Source of the DNA: Micromonospora sp. MH99
GTDB lineage: Bacteria > Actinomycetota > Actinomycetes > Mycobacteriales > Micromonosporaceae
DNA length: 51,335 nucleotides
Assembly: GCF_021442385.1 (NCBI RefSeq)
Contig: NZ_MUZA01000047.1
Span: 1-51,335, forward strand
Direction of reading: 5' to 3'
Position 1 is the first letter of the stretch, and each line of letters opens with the position of its first letter. A model generated the notes under the pieces. That model saw nothing but the letters and a program-made list of their open reading frames with translations. It did not search any database and was not told the origin of the DNA. Below, in pieces: positions 15,158 to 23,229 of the stretch. Position numbers and translations under genes: made by a program.

Positions 15158-16519
15158 ATGAGATCTGTGCGCGTTACGCGTGGCCGGCTCCTGCGCGGGC
15201 TCACCGCGCTGGTCGTGACCGCCGCGGGGGTCGGTGCGACGGCAGCACCCGCCCTCGCGGTCGACGACCCCGGCTGGGTCAACGCCTGGCTGGAAGACGT
15301 GACGGTCGGCGGTCCCGGCGCTCCCGCCCGGACGGTCTCGCTGACCCTGACCAGCACCGGCGCCACCGAGCCCCGGGTGAGCATCGATCTGGCCGGTCTG
15401 GCCGGCGTGGCCACCGCCAGCTTCCCCGCCGGGTGCGTCACCGCGGGCACCTCGACGACCTGCCCGATGCCCCCGACTGCCGTCGACGAGTTCGGCACGC
15501 TCACCGGCACCGTGCCGGTGGTGTTCCGGGCCGCTCCCGGCGCCGCCGACGGCGCGACCGGCACGCTCGACTACACGGCGTTCGGCGAGCAGACCGAGGC
15601 GTACGCCCAGCAGGCGACGATCACCGTGCGGTCCGGGCCCGCCCTGCTCGACATGGTCGACGAGTACGTCTCCGGCGTCGAGGTGGGCGACACTCGCCAG
15701 GTCCCGGTGGTCGTGGTCAACGCCGGCGACCAGCCGACCGTGGACCTGCGGCTCACCATGCGCTTCCCGGTGGGTCTGACGCCCGCCAGCTACCGCAACT
15801 GCCGGTACGGCACCGACCGGGTGCTCGCCACTGTGGCCGTCTGCACCGTGCGGGGCACCTTCGCGCCAGGTCAGCGGCACGAGCTGCGCGGCGGGCTCGC
15901 CACCACGGTCGGCCCGGCCACCCTCGGCGACAAGCGGATCACGCAGATCGTGGAGCCGCTGACCACCGCCGGGCCGCTGCCCAGCGGTGTGAAACTCGCG
16001 CGCCGCGAGGCTGACCAGGCGCTGCGGCTGCGGGCGGTCGGACGGCCGCTCGACGTGATCCCGGTCGAGGTGACCGGCGCCGGCGGGCAGACCTACCTGC
16101 GCAACGTCCAGGGCGCCTTCGACATCGTCGCCCAGGGGGCGACCGTCACCGGGGCCGTCGGTGACACCGTGCGGGTCACGGTGGGCCTGCGCAACGAGGG
16201 CCCCGGTGTCCCGGACGCCACCAACTCGGGTGACGGCGTCGCCGCCTTCCTCTTCGTGCCGCCGGCCGGCGCCACAGTGCTCGGCAACCCGTCGGGCTGC
16301 TGGCTGAACGGGGACGAGGAGAGCGCCGGGGACGCCCCGACAACCTGGTACTGCAACGGCCCGGGGTCCGTGTTCCCGGCCGGGACGAGCCGTACCGTCG
16401 CGTTCGACCTGCGCATCGACAGCCTCTCCGGTACGCCCGGCGAGATCCAGCCGTACCAGCGTTACCCGCGCGTGGACGACGACCCGAGCAACGACATCGC
16501 CCCGGTGACCGTGAGCTGA
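15158..16519 (+). CDS. Secreted protein with Ig-like/CARDB-like repeats
   Basis: 453 residues. A Sec signal peptide is clear: basic RVTRGRLLRG, hydrophobic LTALVVTAAGVGATAAP, cleavage after ALA near residue 34. The mature part contains several beta-sandwich-like modules of the CARDB/DUF11 kind (QVPVVVVNAGDQPTVDLRLTMRFPVG; VRVTVGLRNEGPGVPDATNSGDGVAAFLFVPPAGA; TVAFDLRIDSLSG). There is no LPXTG, membrane anchor or catalytic motif, so it is likely released or loosely wall-associated. The start is well set: AAGGAG 4 nt before ATG 15158. Exact function unknown; adhesive or structural roles are plausible. Confidence 0.75.
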   Translation: MRSVRVTRGRLLRGLTALVVTAAGVGATAAPALAVDDPGWVNAWLEDVTVGGPGAPARTVSLTLTSTGATEPRVSIDLAGLAGVATASFPAGCVTAGTSTTCPMPPTAVDEFGTLTGTVPVVFRAAPGAADGATGTLDYTAFGEQTEAYAQQATITVRSGPALLDMVDEYVSGVEVGDTRQVPVVVVNAGDQPTVDLRLTMRFPVGLTPASYRNCRYGTDRVLATVAVCTVRGTFAPGQRHELRGGLATTVGPATLGDKRITQIVEPLTTAGPLPSGVKLARREADQALRLRAVGRPLDVIPVEVTGAGGQTYLRNVQGAFDIVAQGATVTGAVGDTVRVTVGLRNEGPGVPDATNSGDGVAAFLFVPPAGATVLGNPSGCWLNGDEESAGDAPTTWYCNGPGSVFPAGTSRTVAFDLRIDSLSGTPGEIQPYQRYPRVDDDPSNDIAPVTVS

Positions 16520-16533
16520 CCAGGGCACCGAAA

Positions 16534-16583
16534 GACGACGGGCCGGTCACGGACGAATCCGTGGCCGGCCCGCGCGTCGTCGA
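16534..16583. terminator. Bidirectional terminator hairpin
   Basis: Long imperfect hairpin, GACGACGGGCCGG ... CCGGCCCgcgcGTCGTC with an inner CACGGA/TCCGTG stem, between the convergent secreted-protein and ccsB genes. Confidence 0.7.
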
Positions 16584-16589
16584 CAGCTG

Positions 16590-17567
16590 TCAGTTCAGCC
16601 CGCCGTACGAGTGCAGGCCGGTGAAGAAGATGTTCACGCCGAACAGGTTCATCAGCATGGTGAGGAAGCCGAGCACCGCGATCCAGGTGGCCACGTTGCG
16701 CTTCACGCTGGGCGTGGCGCGAGCGTGCAGGTAGCCGGCGTAGACGACCCAGGAGATGAACGCCCAGGTCTCCTTCGGGTCCCAGCCCCACGGCCGACCC
16801 CAGGCCGCCTCGGCCCAGATCGCGCCGGCGATGACCGCGAACGTGAAGATCGGGAACGCGAACGCGTGCAGCGTGAAGGTGAGCCGTTCCAGACTGACCG
16901 CGGACGGCAGCCGCTTCGCCAGGGTGTACGGGAAGCTCCGCTTGCCCTGCTCGTACCCGTTGCGCATCAGGAAGCCGACAGCCGGCACCGCGCCGAGCAG
17001 GAAGATGCCGGACGCGAAGACGATCGTCGAGACGTGGATGACGAACCAGTACGAGTTCAGGGCCGGCACCAGCGGCACGATCGGCACGTACAGGACCAGC
17101 TCGGCGGTGGCCACCAGCAGCACCATCACCAGGGTCAGGAACAGCCCGAGCTTGCGCAGCGACGGCCGCTTCCAGAGCACCACGAGCCAGGCCGCGACCC
17201 CGATGAACGTCACCGTGAGCACGAACTCGTACATGTTGCCCCAGGGCATCCGGTCGGCGGCCAGACCCCGCGTGACCAGCGCCGCAAGGTGCAGCACGGC
17301 GGCCAGCGCGGTGGCAGCCACCGCGACCAGGCCGGCGATCCGGGCCCGACGCGCCGCACCGTCGGCAGTCGGCGGGACCGGCGCGGGCGGCTCCGGGAGG
17401 ACGCCGCCGGCACCGCCGACCCCCGCCCCCACCAGCTCGCGGGCGGGCGACGCCACGGCGACCCGGGTACGCGCGTTGCCCAGCGCGAACTCGACGGCGT
17501 GACTGATCATCGCGATCAGGTACGTCAGGATCGCGAAGGTCACCAGATTGTCGGAGAGCGCGGACAT
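16590..17567 (-). CDS. ccsB: Cytochrome c biogenesis protein CcsB (CcsA/ResC-type)
   Basis: 325-residue polytopic membrane protein with about eight helices. The heme-handling WWD-type signature AWGRPWGWDPKETWAFISW is near residues 250-268; conserved periplasmic-side histidines are visible in HVSTIVF and LHAFAF. With ResB it forms the System II heme exporter and cytochrome c synthetase. A Pro-rich linker (VLPEPPAPVPPTADG) separates the first helix from the rest. ATG 17567 overlaps the resB stop as ATGA; a GTG at 17570 is an alternative. Last gene of the cytochrome c maturation operon. Confidence 0.92.
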   Translation of the reverse strand: MSALSDNLVTFAILTYLIAMISHAVEFALGNARTRVAVASPARELVGAGVGGAGGVLPEPPAPVPPTADGAARRARIAGLVAVAATALAAVLHLAALVTRGLAADRMPWGNMYEFVLTVTFIGVAAWLVVLWKRPSLRKLGLFLTLVMVLLVATAELVLYVPIVPLVPALNSYWFVIHVSTIVFASGIFLLGAVPAVGFLMRNGYEQGKRSFPYTLAKRLPSAVSLERLTFTLHAFAFPIFTFAVIAGAIWAEAAWGRPWGWDPKETWAFISWVVYAGYLHARATPSVKRNVATWIAVLGFLTMLMNLFGVNIFFTGLHSYGGLN

Positions 17568-19222
17568 CACTCGGTCCCTTCTCGCACACCGGCCCGGTCG
17601 CTGGAGTCAGCGTCGGTGCCGGCCCGCTCGGCAGCCCCGTCGGCACCGCTCACAGCGGTGACGAGCTGGGCGAACTCGTCGGCGAACCCTGGATAGTCGG
17701 TGCGTGGCAACCCACCGGCCTCCATCAAGCTACTACCGCCCGTCGGAGATCCATTCGCCGGGTCGGCCGGTGCCACCCGGAAGAACACCCGGCGGCGCCG
17801 GCCGAACAGCGAGCCCATCAGCCCGACCAGCAGCGCGCCGCAGCTCACCAGCAGCGGCGTCGAGCCCGGGTCGTGCCGGACGGAGAGCGTCACGTACCGC
17901 TCGGTGCCCAGGAACTCGACTGTCGTGCCGTCGTCAAGCGTCCACTTCTCGCCCTTGCGCAGCAGCTTGCTGCCGATCTCCTTGACCTTGCCGTTGCGCA
18001 CCTGCCGCTGGTCGAGCTGGTAGACCGAGCCGGGGATGCCGGCGTCCAGGCCGAGGTTGCCCCGGTAGGCGACCAGGTTCAGCGCCGGGTTGCGCTCGGT
18101 CGGGTACTCCGAGCGGACGAACGGGGCCTGCTGCGGCGCGGTGGGCAGGTAGATGCCGGTGAACGCCATCTGCTCGCCAGGGGTCCGCTTGCCGGTGGCC
18201 GGGTCGACGTTCGCGTCCGGGAAGGCCGCCAGTCCCTCGCTGGTCAGGCCCATGTCGCCGGTGGTCAGGAACGGCTCGTCACTGACCTGGCTGTTGCCGA
18301 ACCGGTCGGTGTAGCGGATCACCGGGGCGTACCCGTGGCCGAGCAGGTAGACGCTCGCGTCGGCGAGTCGCAGTGGTGAGTTCACCGAGAAGTCCGCGCT
18401 ACGGGTCGGCTCGTCCGGACCGTCGACGGTCACCCGGGCGTTGAAGAACTCCGGCTGGCCGGACGGCAGGAACCGGGCCTGGAAGTCGTCCAGCCGCAGG
18501 CAGAAGCGGGGCAGGTCCCCGCTGTCGACGCGGGGGCCGAGCTTGGCCTCGGCGTACTGCTGGCGGGTGTTGCAGAACGCGTTGTCCGCGCCCGCCACGA
18601 GCAGACGGTTGCCGCTCCAGCCGTACCACGAGCCGAGCGCGACACCGATCAGCACCGCGATCAGCGAGGTGTGGAACAGCAGGTTGCCGGTCTCCTTGAG
18701 ATAGCCCTTCTCGGCGGAGACCTCGTCGCCGCGGACCTCGACCCGCCAGCGTCGCTTGCGCAACACCTCGGCGACCGCGGCCGCGCCACCGGCCGGGGCC
18801 TGCAGTACGGCGTGCTGCGGCAGCCGCGCCAGCTGCTTCGGCGCGACAGGTGGCCGGGACCGGAGCGCCCGGACGTGGTCGCGCAGCCGGGGCGTGATGC
18901 AGCCGATCAGCGACGTGAACAGCAGCAGGTAGATCGCGGAGAACCAGACCGAACCGAAGACCTGGAACGCGCCGATCCGGTCCAGTCGGGGGGCCCAGTC
19001 CGGGTGGTCGACGAAGTACTGGTTGACCTTCTCCGGGCTGATCCCCCGCTGCGGCAGCACCGAACCGGGAATCGCGGCGATGGCCAGCAGGAAGAGCAGG
19101 ATCAGCGCGGTACGCATGCTGGTGAGCTGCCGCCACGAGTTGCGCAGCAGGGCCAGCAGCCGGTTGGGCCGGCGCCGGGGCGCCGGGGCCTCGGCCTCCG
19201 GTCGGTCGTCGACGACAGTCAT
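17567..19222 (-). CDS. resB: Cytochrome c biogenesis protein ResB
   Basis: 551 residues. An N-terminal cytosolic tail is followed by helices (MRTALILLFLLAIAAIPGSVLPQ; FSAIYLLLFTSLIGCITPRL; LLFHTSLIAVLIGVALGSW), a large extracytoplasmic domain (about 220-460) and a last helix (LLVSCGALLVGLMGSLFG), the usual ResB/Ccs1 topology. ResB partners CcsB in apocytochrome and heme ligation on the outer face of the membrane. ATG 19222 overlaps the ccdA stop (ATGA). The frame runs upstream through ccdA, but that part is shadow sequence. Confidence 0.92.
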   Translation of the reverse strand: MTVVDDRPEAEAPAPRRRPNRLLALLRNSWRQLTSMRTALILLFLLAIAAIPGSVLPQRGISPEKVNQYFVDHPDWAPRLDRIGAFQVFGSVWFSAIYLLLFTSLIGCITPRLRDHVRALRSRPPVAPKQLARLPQHAVLQAPAGGAAAVAEVLRKRRWRVEVRGDEVSAEKGYLKETGNLLFHTSLIAVLIGVALGSWYGWSGNRLLVAGADNAFCNTRQQYAEAKLGPRVDSGDLPRFCLRLDDFQARFLPSGQPEFFNARVTVDGPDEPTRSADFSVNSPLRLADASVYLLGHGYAPVIRYTDRFGNSQVSDEPFLTTGDMGLTSEGLAAFPDANVDPATGKRTPGEQMAFTGIYLPTAPQQAPFVRSEYPTERNPALNLVAYRGNLGLDAGIPGSVYQLDQRQVRNGKVKEIGSKLLRKGEKWTLDDGTTVEFLGTERYVTLSVRHDPGSTPLLVSCGALLVGLMGSLFGRRRRVFFRVAPADPANGSPTGGSSLMEAGGLPRTDYPGFADEFAQLVTAVSGADGAAERAGTDADSSDRAGVREGTE

Positions 19223-20049
19223 CAGATGCTCACCTCGCCCACCCCGACGGTGGTCTGCAACCAGATCACGAAGCTCTGCCATCCGCCGGTGACCAGCGCC
19301 AGGCCGATCAGGATGAGCAGGGCGCCGCCGACCCGGGTGACCCAGCGGCTGTTGCGCCGGATGGCACGGAAGACTCCGAGCAGGCGCTGGAAGCCCAGCC
19401 CGAAGACGACGAACGGTATCCCCAACCCGAGGCAGTACGCCACGGCGAGCACCACCGCGCGGTCGCTCTGACCGCTGGTGGCGGCCATGCCCATCACCGC
19501 GCCGAGGGTCGGACCGGTGCACGGCACCCAGCTGAGCGCGAAGACCGCACCGAACACGGGTGCGCCGAGCAGGCCGGCGGACGGCAGCCGGGAGATCCGG
19601 AACTCACGTTGCAGGGCGGGGATCATGCCGAGGTAGCCCAGGCCGAGCACGATGATCAGCGCGCCGATGCCGATCTGGAGTTCGCGCTTGTAGTCGAAGA
19701 AGACCCGACCGATGCCGGCGAACAGGATCGCGGTGGCGACGAAGACGACAGTGAAGCCGGCGATGAAGAGCAGGGTGCCGGCGAGCACCCGACCCTTGAC
19801 CGCCGCCGACGGCGCCGTCCGCTCCCGGACCGCGACACCCCCGCCGGTGGTCTCGGCGGGCGCGGGAGCTGTCACCGGGCGGCGGCCCTCCAGGTCGGCG
19901 CCGGCGAGACCGGTGACGTACGACAGGTAGCCGGGGACCAGCGGGAGCACGCACGGGGAGAGGAAGCTGACCAGCCCGGCGAGCGCCGCCGCGCCGATCG
20001 CGAGCACCAGCGGCCCGCTCTGGGCCAACTCCTTGAAGGTCTCACCCAT
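19222..20049 (-). CDS. ccdA: Cytochrome c biogenesis protein CcdA (DsbD-like thiol transporter)
   Basis: 275 residues with six or more hydrophobic helices. The two membrane cysteines are in SFLSPCVLPLVPG (C33) and SWVPCTGP (near 178), the hallmark of CcdA/DsbD. It passes electrons from cytosolic thioredoxin to the extracytoplasmic thioredoxin-like partner encoded just upstream, keeping apocytochrome CxxCH cysteines reduced. A loop of about 40 residues (ADLEGRRPVTAPAPAETTGGG...) follows the first helices. The ATG overlaps the tlpA stop (ATGA at 20046-20049 region). Confidence 0.92.
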   Translation of the reverse strand: MGETFKELAQSGPLVLAIGAAALAGLVSFLSPCVLPLVPGYLSYVTGLAGADLEGRRPVTAPAPAETTGGGVAVRERTAPSAAVKGRVLAGTLLFIAGFTVVFVATAILFAGIGRVFFDYKRELQIGIGALIIVLGLGYLGMIPALQREFRISRLPSAGLLGAPVFGAVFALSWVPCTGPTLGAVMGMAATSGQSDRAVVLAVAYCLGLGIPFVVFGLGFQRLLGVFRAIRRNSRWVTRVGGALLILIGLALVTGGWQSFVIWLQTTVGVGEVSI

Positions 20050-20618
20050 CAGTTCGGCGCCGGCTTCTCGGCCGCGACCCGCTCGACGATCGGTTGCAGG
20101 CCCTCCTGCTTGACGGCGGCGCGGATCACCACCGCGACCCGGCCCTCCCGGTCGAGCACCACTGTCGCCGGGACGGTGTTCGGCGGGATGTCCAGGTCGA
20201 GTGCCAGACGGCTGGACGGGTCGAAGAGGCTCGGATAGGTGACCCGGCCCTCCTCGAACGCCTTGGCCTTGTCCCGCTGGTCCTGCACGTTGATGCCGAG
20301 GAAGCTCACGCCGGAGCCCTTGGTGGCCTGGTAGGTGGCTTCCAGGTCGTCGGCCTCGGCGCGGCACGGCGCGCACCAGGAGCCCCAGAAGTTGACCACC
20401 ACGACTTGGCCGCGGGCCTGGTTGACGTCGTAGGTGCCGCCGGTGAGCAGCTCACCGGCGAGTTTCGGAGGGGCCGAACGCTGGTCCGGTGCGCACTCGA
20501 TGATGCCGTCGGAGGTGGTCGAGCAGGTCTTCTCCTGCCCCTTCGACGACGTGCAGCCGACCAGCGCCACCGCTGCGACGGTGGCGAGCAGACCCGCGGT
20601 CCACCTCCGGGCGGTCAT
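20049..20618 (-). CDS. resA: TlpA/ResA-like thioredoxin lipoprotein
   Basis: 189 residues. A lipoprotein signal with lipobox ALVGC (C22) anchors it outside the membrane. The thioredoxin domain has the active site WCAPC near residue 80 and the cis-Pro segment NTVPATVVLDREG. It should reduce the heme-binding cysteines of apocytochrome c using electrons from CcdA. Two extra cysteines (CSTTSDGIIEC) precede the domain and could form a disulfide. The start overlaps the stop of the phosphatase gene upstream (ATGA), so this gene is coupled in a five-gene chain. Confidence 0.9.
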   Translation of the reverse strand: MTARRWTAGLLATVAAVALVGCTSSKGQEKTCSTTSDGIIECAPDQRSAPPKLAGELLTGGTYDVNQARGQVVVVNFWGSWCAPCRAEADDLEATYQATKGSGVSFLGINVQDQRDKAKAFEEGRVTYPSLFDPSSRLALDLDIPPNTVPATVVLDREGRVAVVIRAAVKQEGLQPIVERVAAEKPAPN

Positions 20619-21265
20619 CAGGCCCCCTTGGCCGTCCGGGCTGTCGCGGAGAGGGCGATGAGGTGCGCGGCCGGCTCGCTGTATCCGATGCCGACGACCT
20701 TCGCGCCGTCGAAGTGGAACGAGGTGAGGCTCGCCAGCCCGCACTGCCGCTTGCGCGGGTCGTGCCACAGCCGCTTGCGCTCGACGTGGCGGCGCAGCGT
20801 CCAGATCGGGAGCTGGTGCGACACCAGCACGGCCTCGCGGCCCTCCGCGGCGACCCGGGCGGCGTGCACGGCGGCGAACATCCGCTCGGCGATCACCCGG
20901 TACGCCTCACCCCAGGACGGCGTCACCGGGTCGCGCAGCACCCACCAGTTGCGCGGGTCGCGGAACGACCCGTCGCCCGGGGAGACCTTCTTGCCCTCGA
21001 ACCAGTTGGCGCTCTCGATCAGCCGCTCGTCCACCCCGACCGGCAGCCCGAACTGGGCGGCGATCGGCTCGGCGGTCTGCTGGGCGCGCTCCAGCGGACT
21101 GGCCACCACGTGCACGATCTCCCGATCGGCCAGCCCCTGCGCGGCGGCCTTGGCCATCTGCACGCCGAGCTCGGACAGGCGGAAACCGGGCAGCCGCCCG
21201 TACAGGATCTGGTCGGGGTTGTGCACCTCGCCGTGCCGGAGCACGTGGACCACCGTCTTGCTCAC
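20618..21265 (-). CDS. Histidine phosphatase family protein
   Basis: 215 residues. The phosphohistidine motif LRHGE (R10-H11-G12-E13) and a second catalytic His in LVSHQLPIW place it in the histidine phosphatase (phosphoglycerate mutase-like) superfamily. The substrate is not identifiable; the length and sequence do not match a housekeeping dPGM. It is translationally coupled to resA and follows hemL by 3 bp, an arrangement I recall from Streptomyces too, suggesting a link to heme or cytochrome assembly that is still inference. Confidence 0.85.
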   Translation of the reverse strand: MSKTVVHVLRHGEVHNPDQILYGRLPGFRLSELGVQMAKAAAQGLADREIVHVVASPLERAQQTAEPIAAQFGLPVGVDERLIESANWFEGKKVSPGDGSFRDPRNWWVLRDPVTPSWGEAYRVIAERMFAAVHAARVAAEGREAVLVSHQLPIWTLRRHVERKRLWHDPRKRQCGLASLTSFHFDGAKVVGIGYSEPAAHLIALSATARTAKGA

Positions 21266-21268
21266 CGT

Positions 21269-22609
21269 TTACGACCCCCCGTGACCAGCCGCCGCCGCCG
21301 CGTTCGCCGCCATGGGCAGCGCTGCGGCGATGTGCTCCAGAGCGGCGTCGTCGAGCGCCGCCGACACGAACCACGACTCGAACGCGCTCGGCGGCAGGTA
21401 GACGCCAGCGGCGAGCATCGCGTGGAAGAACGCCTTGAACGCCGGCACCTGCTGGGTGCGGGCGCTGTCGTAGTCGACCACATCGGCGTCGGTGAAGAAG
21501 ATCGAGAACATGCTGCCCGCGTACGACAGCCGGTGTGGGACCCCGGCGGCGGCCAGCGCGTCGGACGCGAGCTTGCCCACGACGGCGGCCGTGTCGTCGA
21601 GGCGCTGGTACAGCGCGTCGTCGGCGAGACGCAGGGTGGCCAGGCCGGCGGCGCAGGCCAGTGGGTTACCGGAGAGCGTGCCGGCCTGGTAGACCGGGCC
21701 GGCCGGGGCCAGCCGGGCCATGATGTCCGCGCGGCCACCGAAGGCCGCGGCGGGCAGGCCACCACCCATGACCTTGCCGTACGTCCACAGGTCGGCGTCG
21801 GAGGGGTCGAGGCCGTGCCACCCGGCGCGGGAGACCCGGAACCCGGTCATCACCTCGTCGGCCACCAGCAGGGCGCCGTGCGCGTGCGCGATCCGGGCGA
21901 GCTGGGAGTTGAACCCGTCGCGGGGGGCGACCACGCCCATGTTGCCGGCGGCGGCCTCGGTGATCACCGCGGCGATGTGCGGGCCCTCGGCGGCGAACGC
22001 CTCCTCGACGGCCCGGATGTCGTTGTACGGCAGCACGATCGTCTCGCTGGCCGCCGCACCGGTCACGCCGGGCGAGTCGGGCAGGCCCAGGGTCGCCACG
22101 CCGGAGCCGGCGGAGGCGAGCAGCGCGTCGACGTGGCCGTGGTAGCAGCCGGCGAACTTGACGATCTTGGAGCGGCCGGTGAAGCCGCGGGCCAGCCGGA
22201 TCGCCGACATGGTGGCCTCGGTACCGGAGTTGACCAGGCGTACCTGCTCCACGGGCGTCCGGTCGACGATCTCGGCGGCCAGCTCCACCTCACCCGGGGT
22301 GGGCGTGCCGAAGCTGGTGCCCCGGGCGGCGGCGGCCTGCACGGCCTCCACCACCTCCGGGTGGGCGTGGCCGAGGATCAGCGGACCCCACGAGCAGACC
22401 AGGTCGACGTAGCGGCGACCGTCGGCGTCGTACAGCCACGGGCCCTCGCCACGGACCATGAAACGCGGGGTGCCGCCGACCGCCTGGAAGGCGCGCACGG
22501 GGGAGTTGACCCCGCCCGGCACGATGGCGCGGGCGCGGTCGAACAGGGCCTCGGAAGCCGGCGCGTCGGCCGGGTAACGGCCTCTTCCGGCGGAAACGAT
22601 GTCGGTCAC
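21269..22609 (-). CDS. hemL: Glutamate-1-semialdehyde 2,1-aminomutase
   Basis: 446 residues. Class III PLP aminotransferase converting glutamate-1-semialdehyde to 5-aminolevulinate, the committed precursor of heme. Signatures: VPGGVNSPVRAF at the N-terminus, NSGTEATMSAIRLARGFTGR, EAAAGNMGVV, LVADEVMTGFRV, and the PLP lysine in TYGKVMGGGLP (near K278). The C-terminal tail is slightly longer than usual and Ala-rich. Start is GTG 22609. As first gene before the phosphatase and resA-ccdA-resB-ccsB, it links heme supply to cytochrome c assembly. Confidence 0.93.
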   Translation of the reverse strand: MTDIVSAGRGRYPADAPASEALFDRARAIVPGGVNSPVRAFQAVGGTPRFMVRGEGPWLYDADGRRYVDLVCSWGPLILGHAHPEVVEAVQAAAARGTSFGTPTPGEVELAAEIVDRTPVEQVRLVNSGTEATMSAIRLARGFTGRSKIVKFAGCYHGHVDALLASAGSGVATLGLPDSPGVTGAAASETIVLPYNDIRAVEEAFAAEGPHIAAVITEAAAGNMGVVAPRDGFNSQLARIAHAHGALLVADEVMTGFRVSRAGWHGLDPSDADLWTYGKVMGGGLPAAAFGGRADIMARLAPAGPVYQAGTLSGNPLACAAGLATLRLADDALYQRLDDTAAVVGKLASDALAAAGVPHRLSYAGSMFSIFFTDADVVDYDSARTQQVPAFKAFFHAMLAAGVYLPPSAFESWFVSAALDDAALEHIAAALPMAANAAAAAGHGGS

Positions 22610-22761
22610 GATGCCGCCATTGTGTCAGCGACGGACGGTCAACCAGCAGCCACCCCGGGCCGGGGTTACCAGGCTCACCCGCTGCCGGCGCCCGTCACCA
22701 GCCCCGACACCTGCCGGCCGGCGGCTCGCGGCCTCAACAGGCCGGGTCAGCTGGATCGCGC

Positions 22762-22767
22762 TAGGCT
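22762..22767 (+). promoter_or_regulatory. -10 element (TAGGCT) of leaderless STAS gene
   Basis: TAGGCT ends 6 nt before the GTG start at 22774, placing the transcription start at or next to the initiation codon. Confidence 0.5.
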
Positions 22768-22773
22768 GACCGG

Positions 22774-23109
22774 GTGGATCGTGCCGAACTGTCCATCACG
22801 CTACACCGGACGGGCGACGAAGCAGTGCTGCGCCTGGCCGGTGAGATCGACATGCTCACGGCCGCCCAGCTCAGCACCGTCGTCAACGAGGTGCTGGCCG
22901 ATCCGCCCCCGCGGATCGTGCTCGATCTCGGCGGCGTCACCTTCTGCGACTCGCAGGGCCTGGGCACGCTCGTGGTGCTCAGCCGCAAGGCCAGTCACGC
23001 GCAGAGCCTGCTGATGCTCACCCACGTCGGCGACTTCCTGATCCGCGTCCTGGACATCACCGGCCTGCGCAGCGCCCTGATGATCCGCAACGACCAACCC
23101 ACCGGCTGA
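22774..23109 (+). CDS. STAS-domain anti-sigma factor antagonist
   Basis: 111 residues, a complete STAS domain: LRLAGEIDMLTAAQL, IVLDLGGVTFCDSQGLGTLVVL, then a C-terminal helix. The phosphorylatable serine is probably S60 in FCDSQGLG. In partner switching the unphosphorylated form binds an anti-sigma kinase and frees a sigma factor. No cognate kinase or sigma factor is adjacent, so it is an orphan; the ATPase-SpoIIE proteins elsewhere in this window are possible partners. Start GTG 22774, probably leaderless. Confidence 0.88.
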   Translation: MDRAELSITLHRTGDEAVLRLAGEIDMLTAAQLSTVVNEVLADPPPRIVLDLGGVTFCDSQGLGTLVVLSRKASHAQSLLMLTHVGDFLIRVLDITGLRSALMIRNDQPTG

Positions 23110-23146
23110 CCCACCCCACCCACCCGGCCTCCGGCCGCTCTCCGGG

Positions 23147-23207
23147 GTTGATCATGAAGTTATTGCCAACTTCTGTCCCATTTGTCGGCAATAACTTCAT
23201 GATCAAC
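23147..23207. repeat. Perfect inverted repeat with 21-bp arms
   Basis: Arms 23147-23167 and 23187-23207 are exactly complementary around a 19-nt loop. The arms read GTTGATCATGAAGTTATT.. and are far more A+T rich than the flanking DNA. It lies between two convergent genes (STAS and ABC permease) and could act as a two-way terminator. Confidence 0.9.
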
Positions 23208-23229
23208 GCGGGCAGGGGCCGGGGGTCCG

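Noticed and set aside
20663..23014. A 783-codon plus-strand frame across hemL and the phosphatase
   Set aside because: Antisense to two well-supported enzymes; low-complexity composition.
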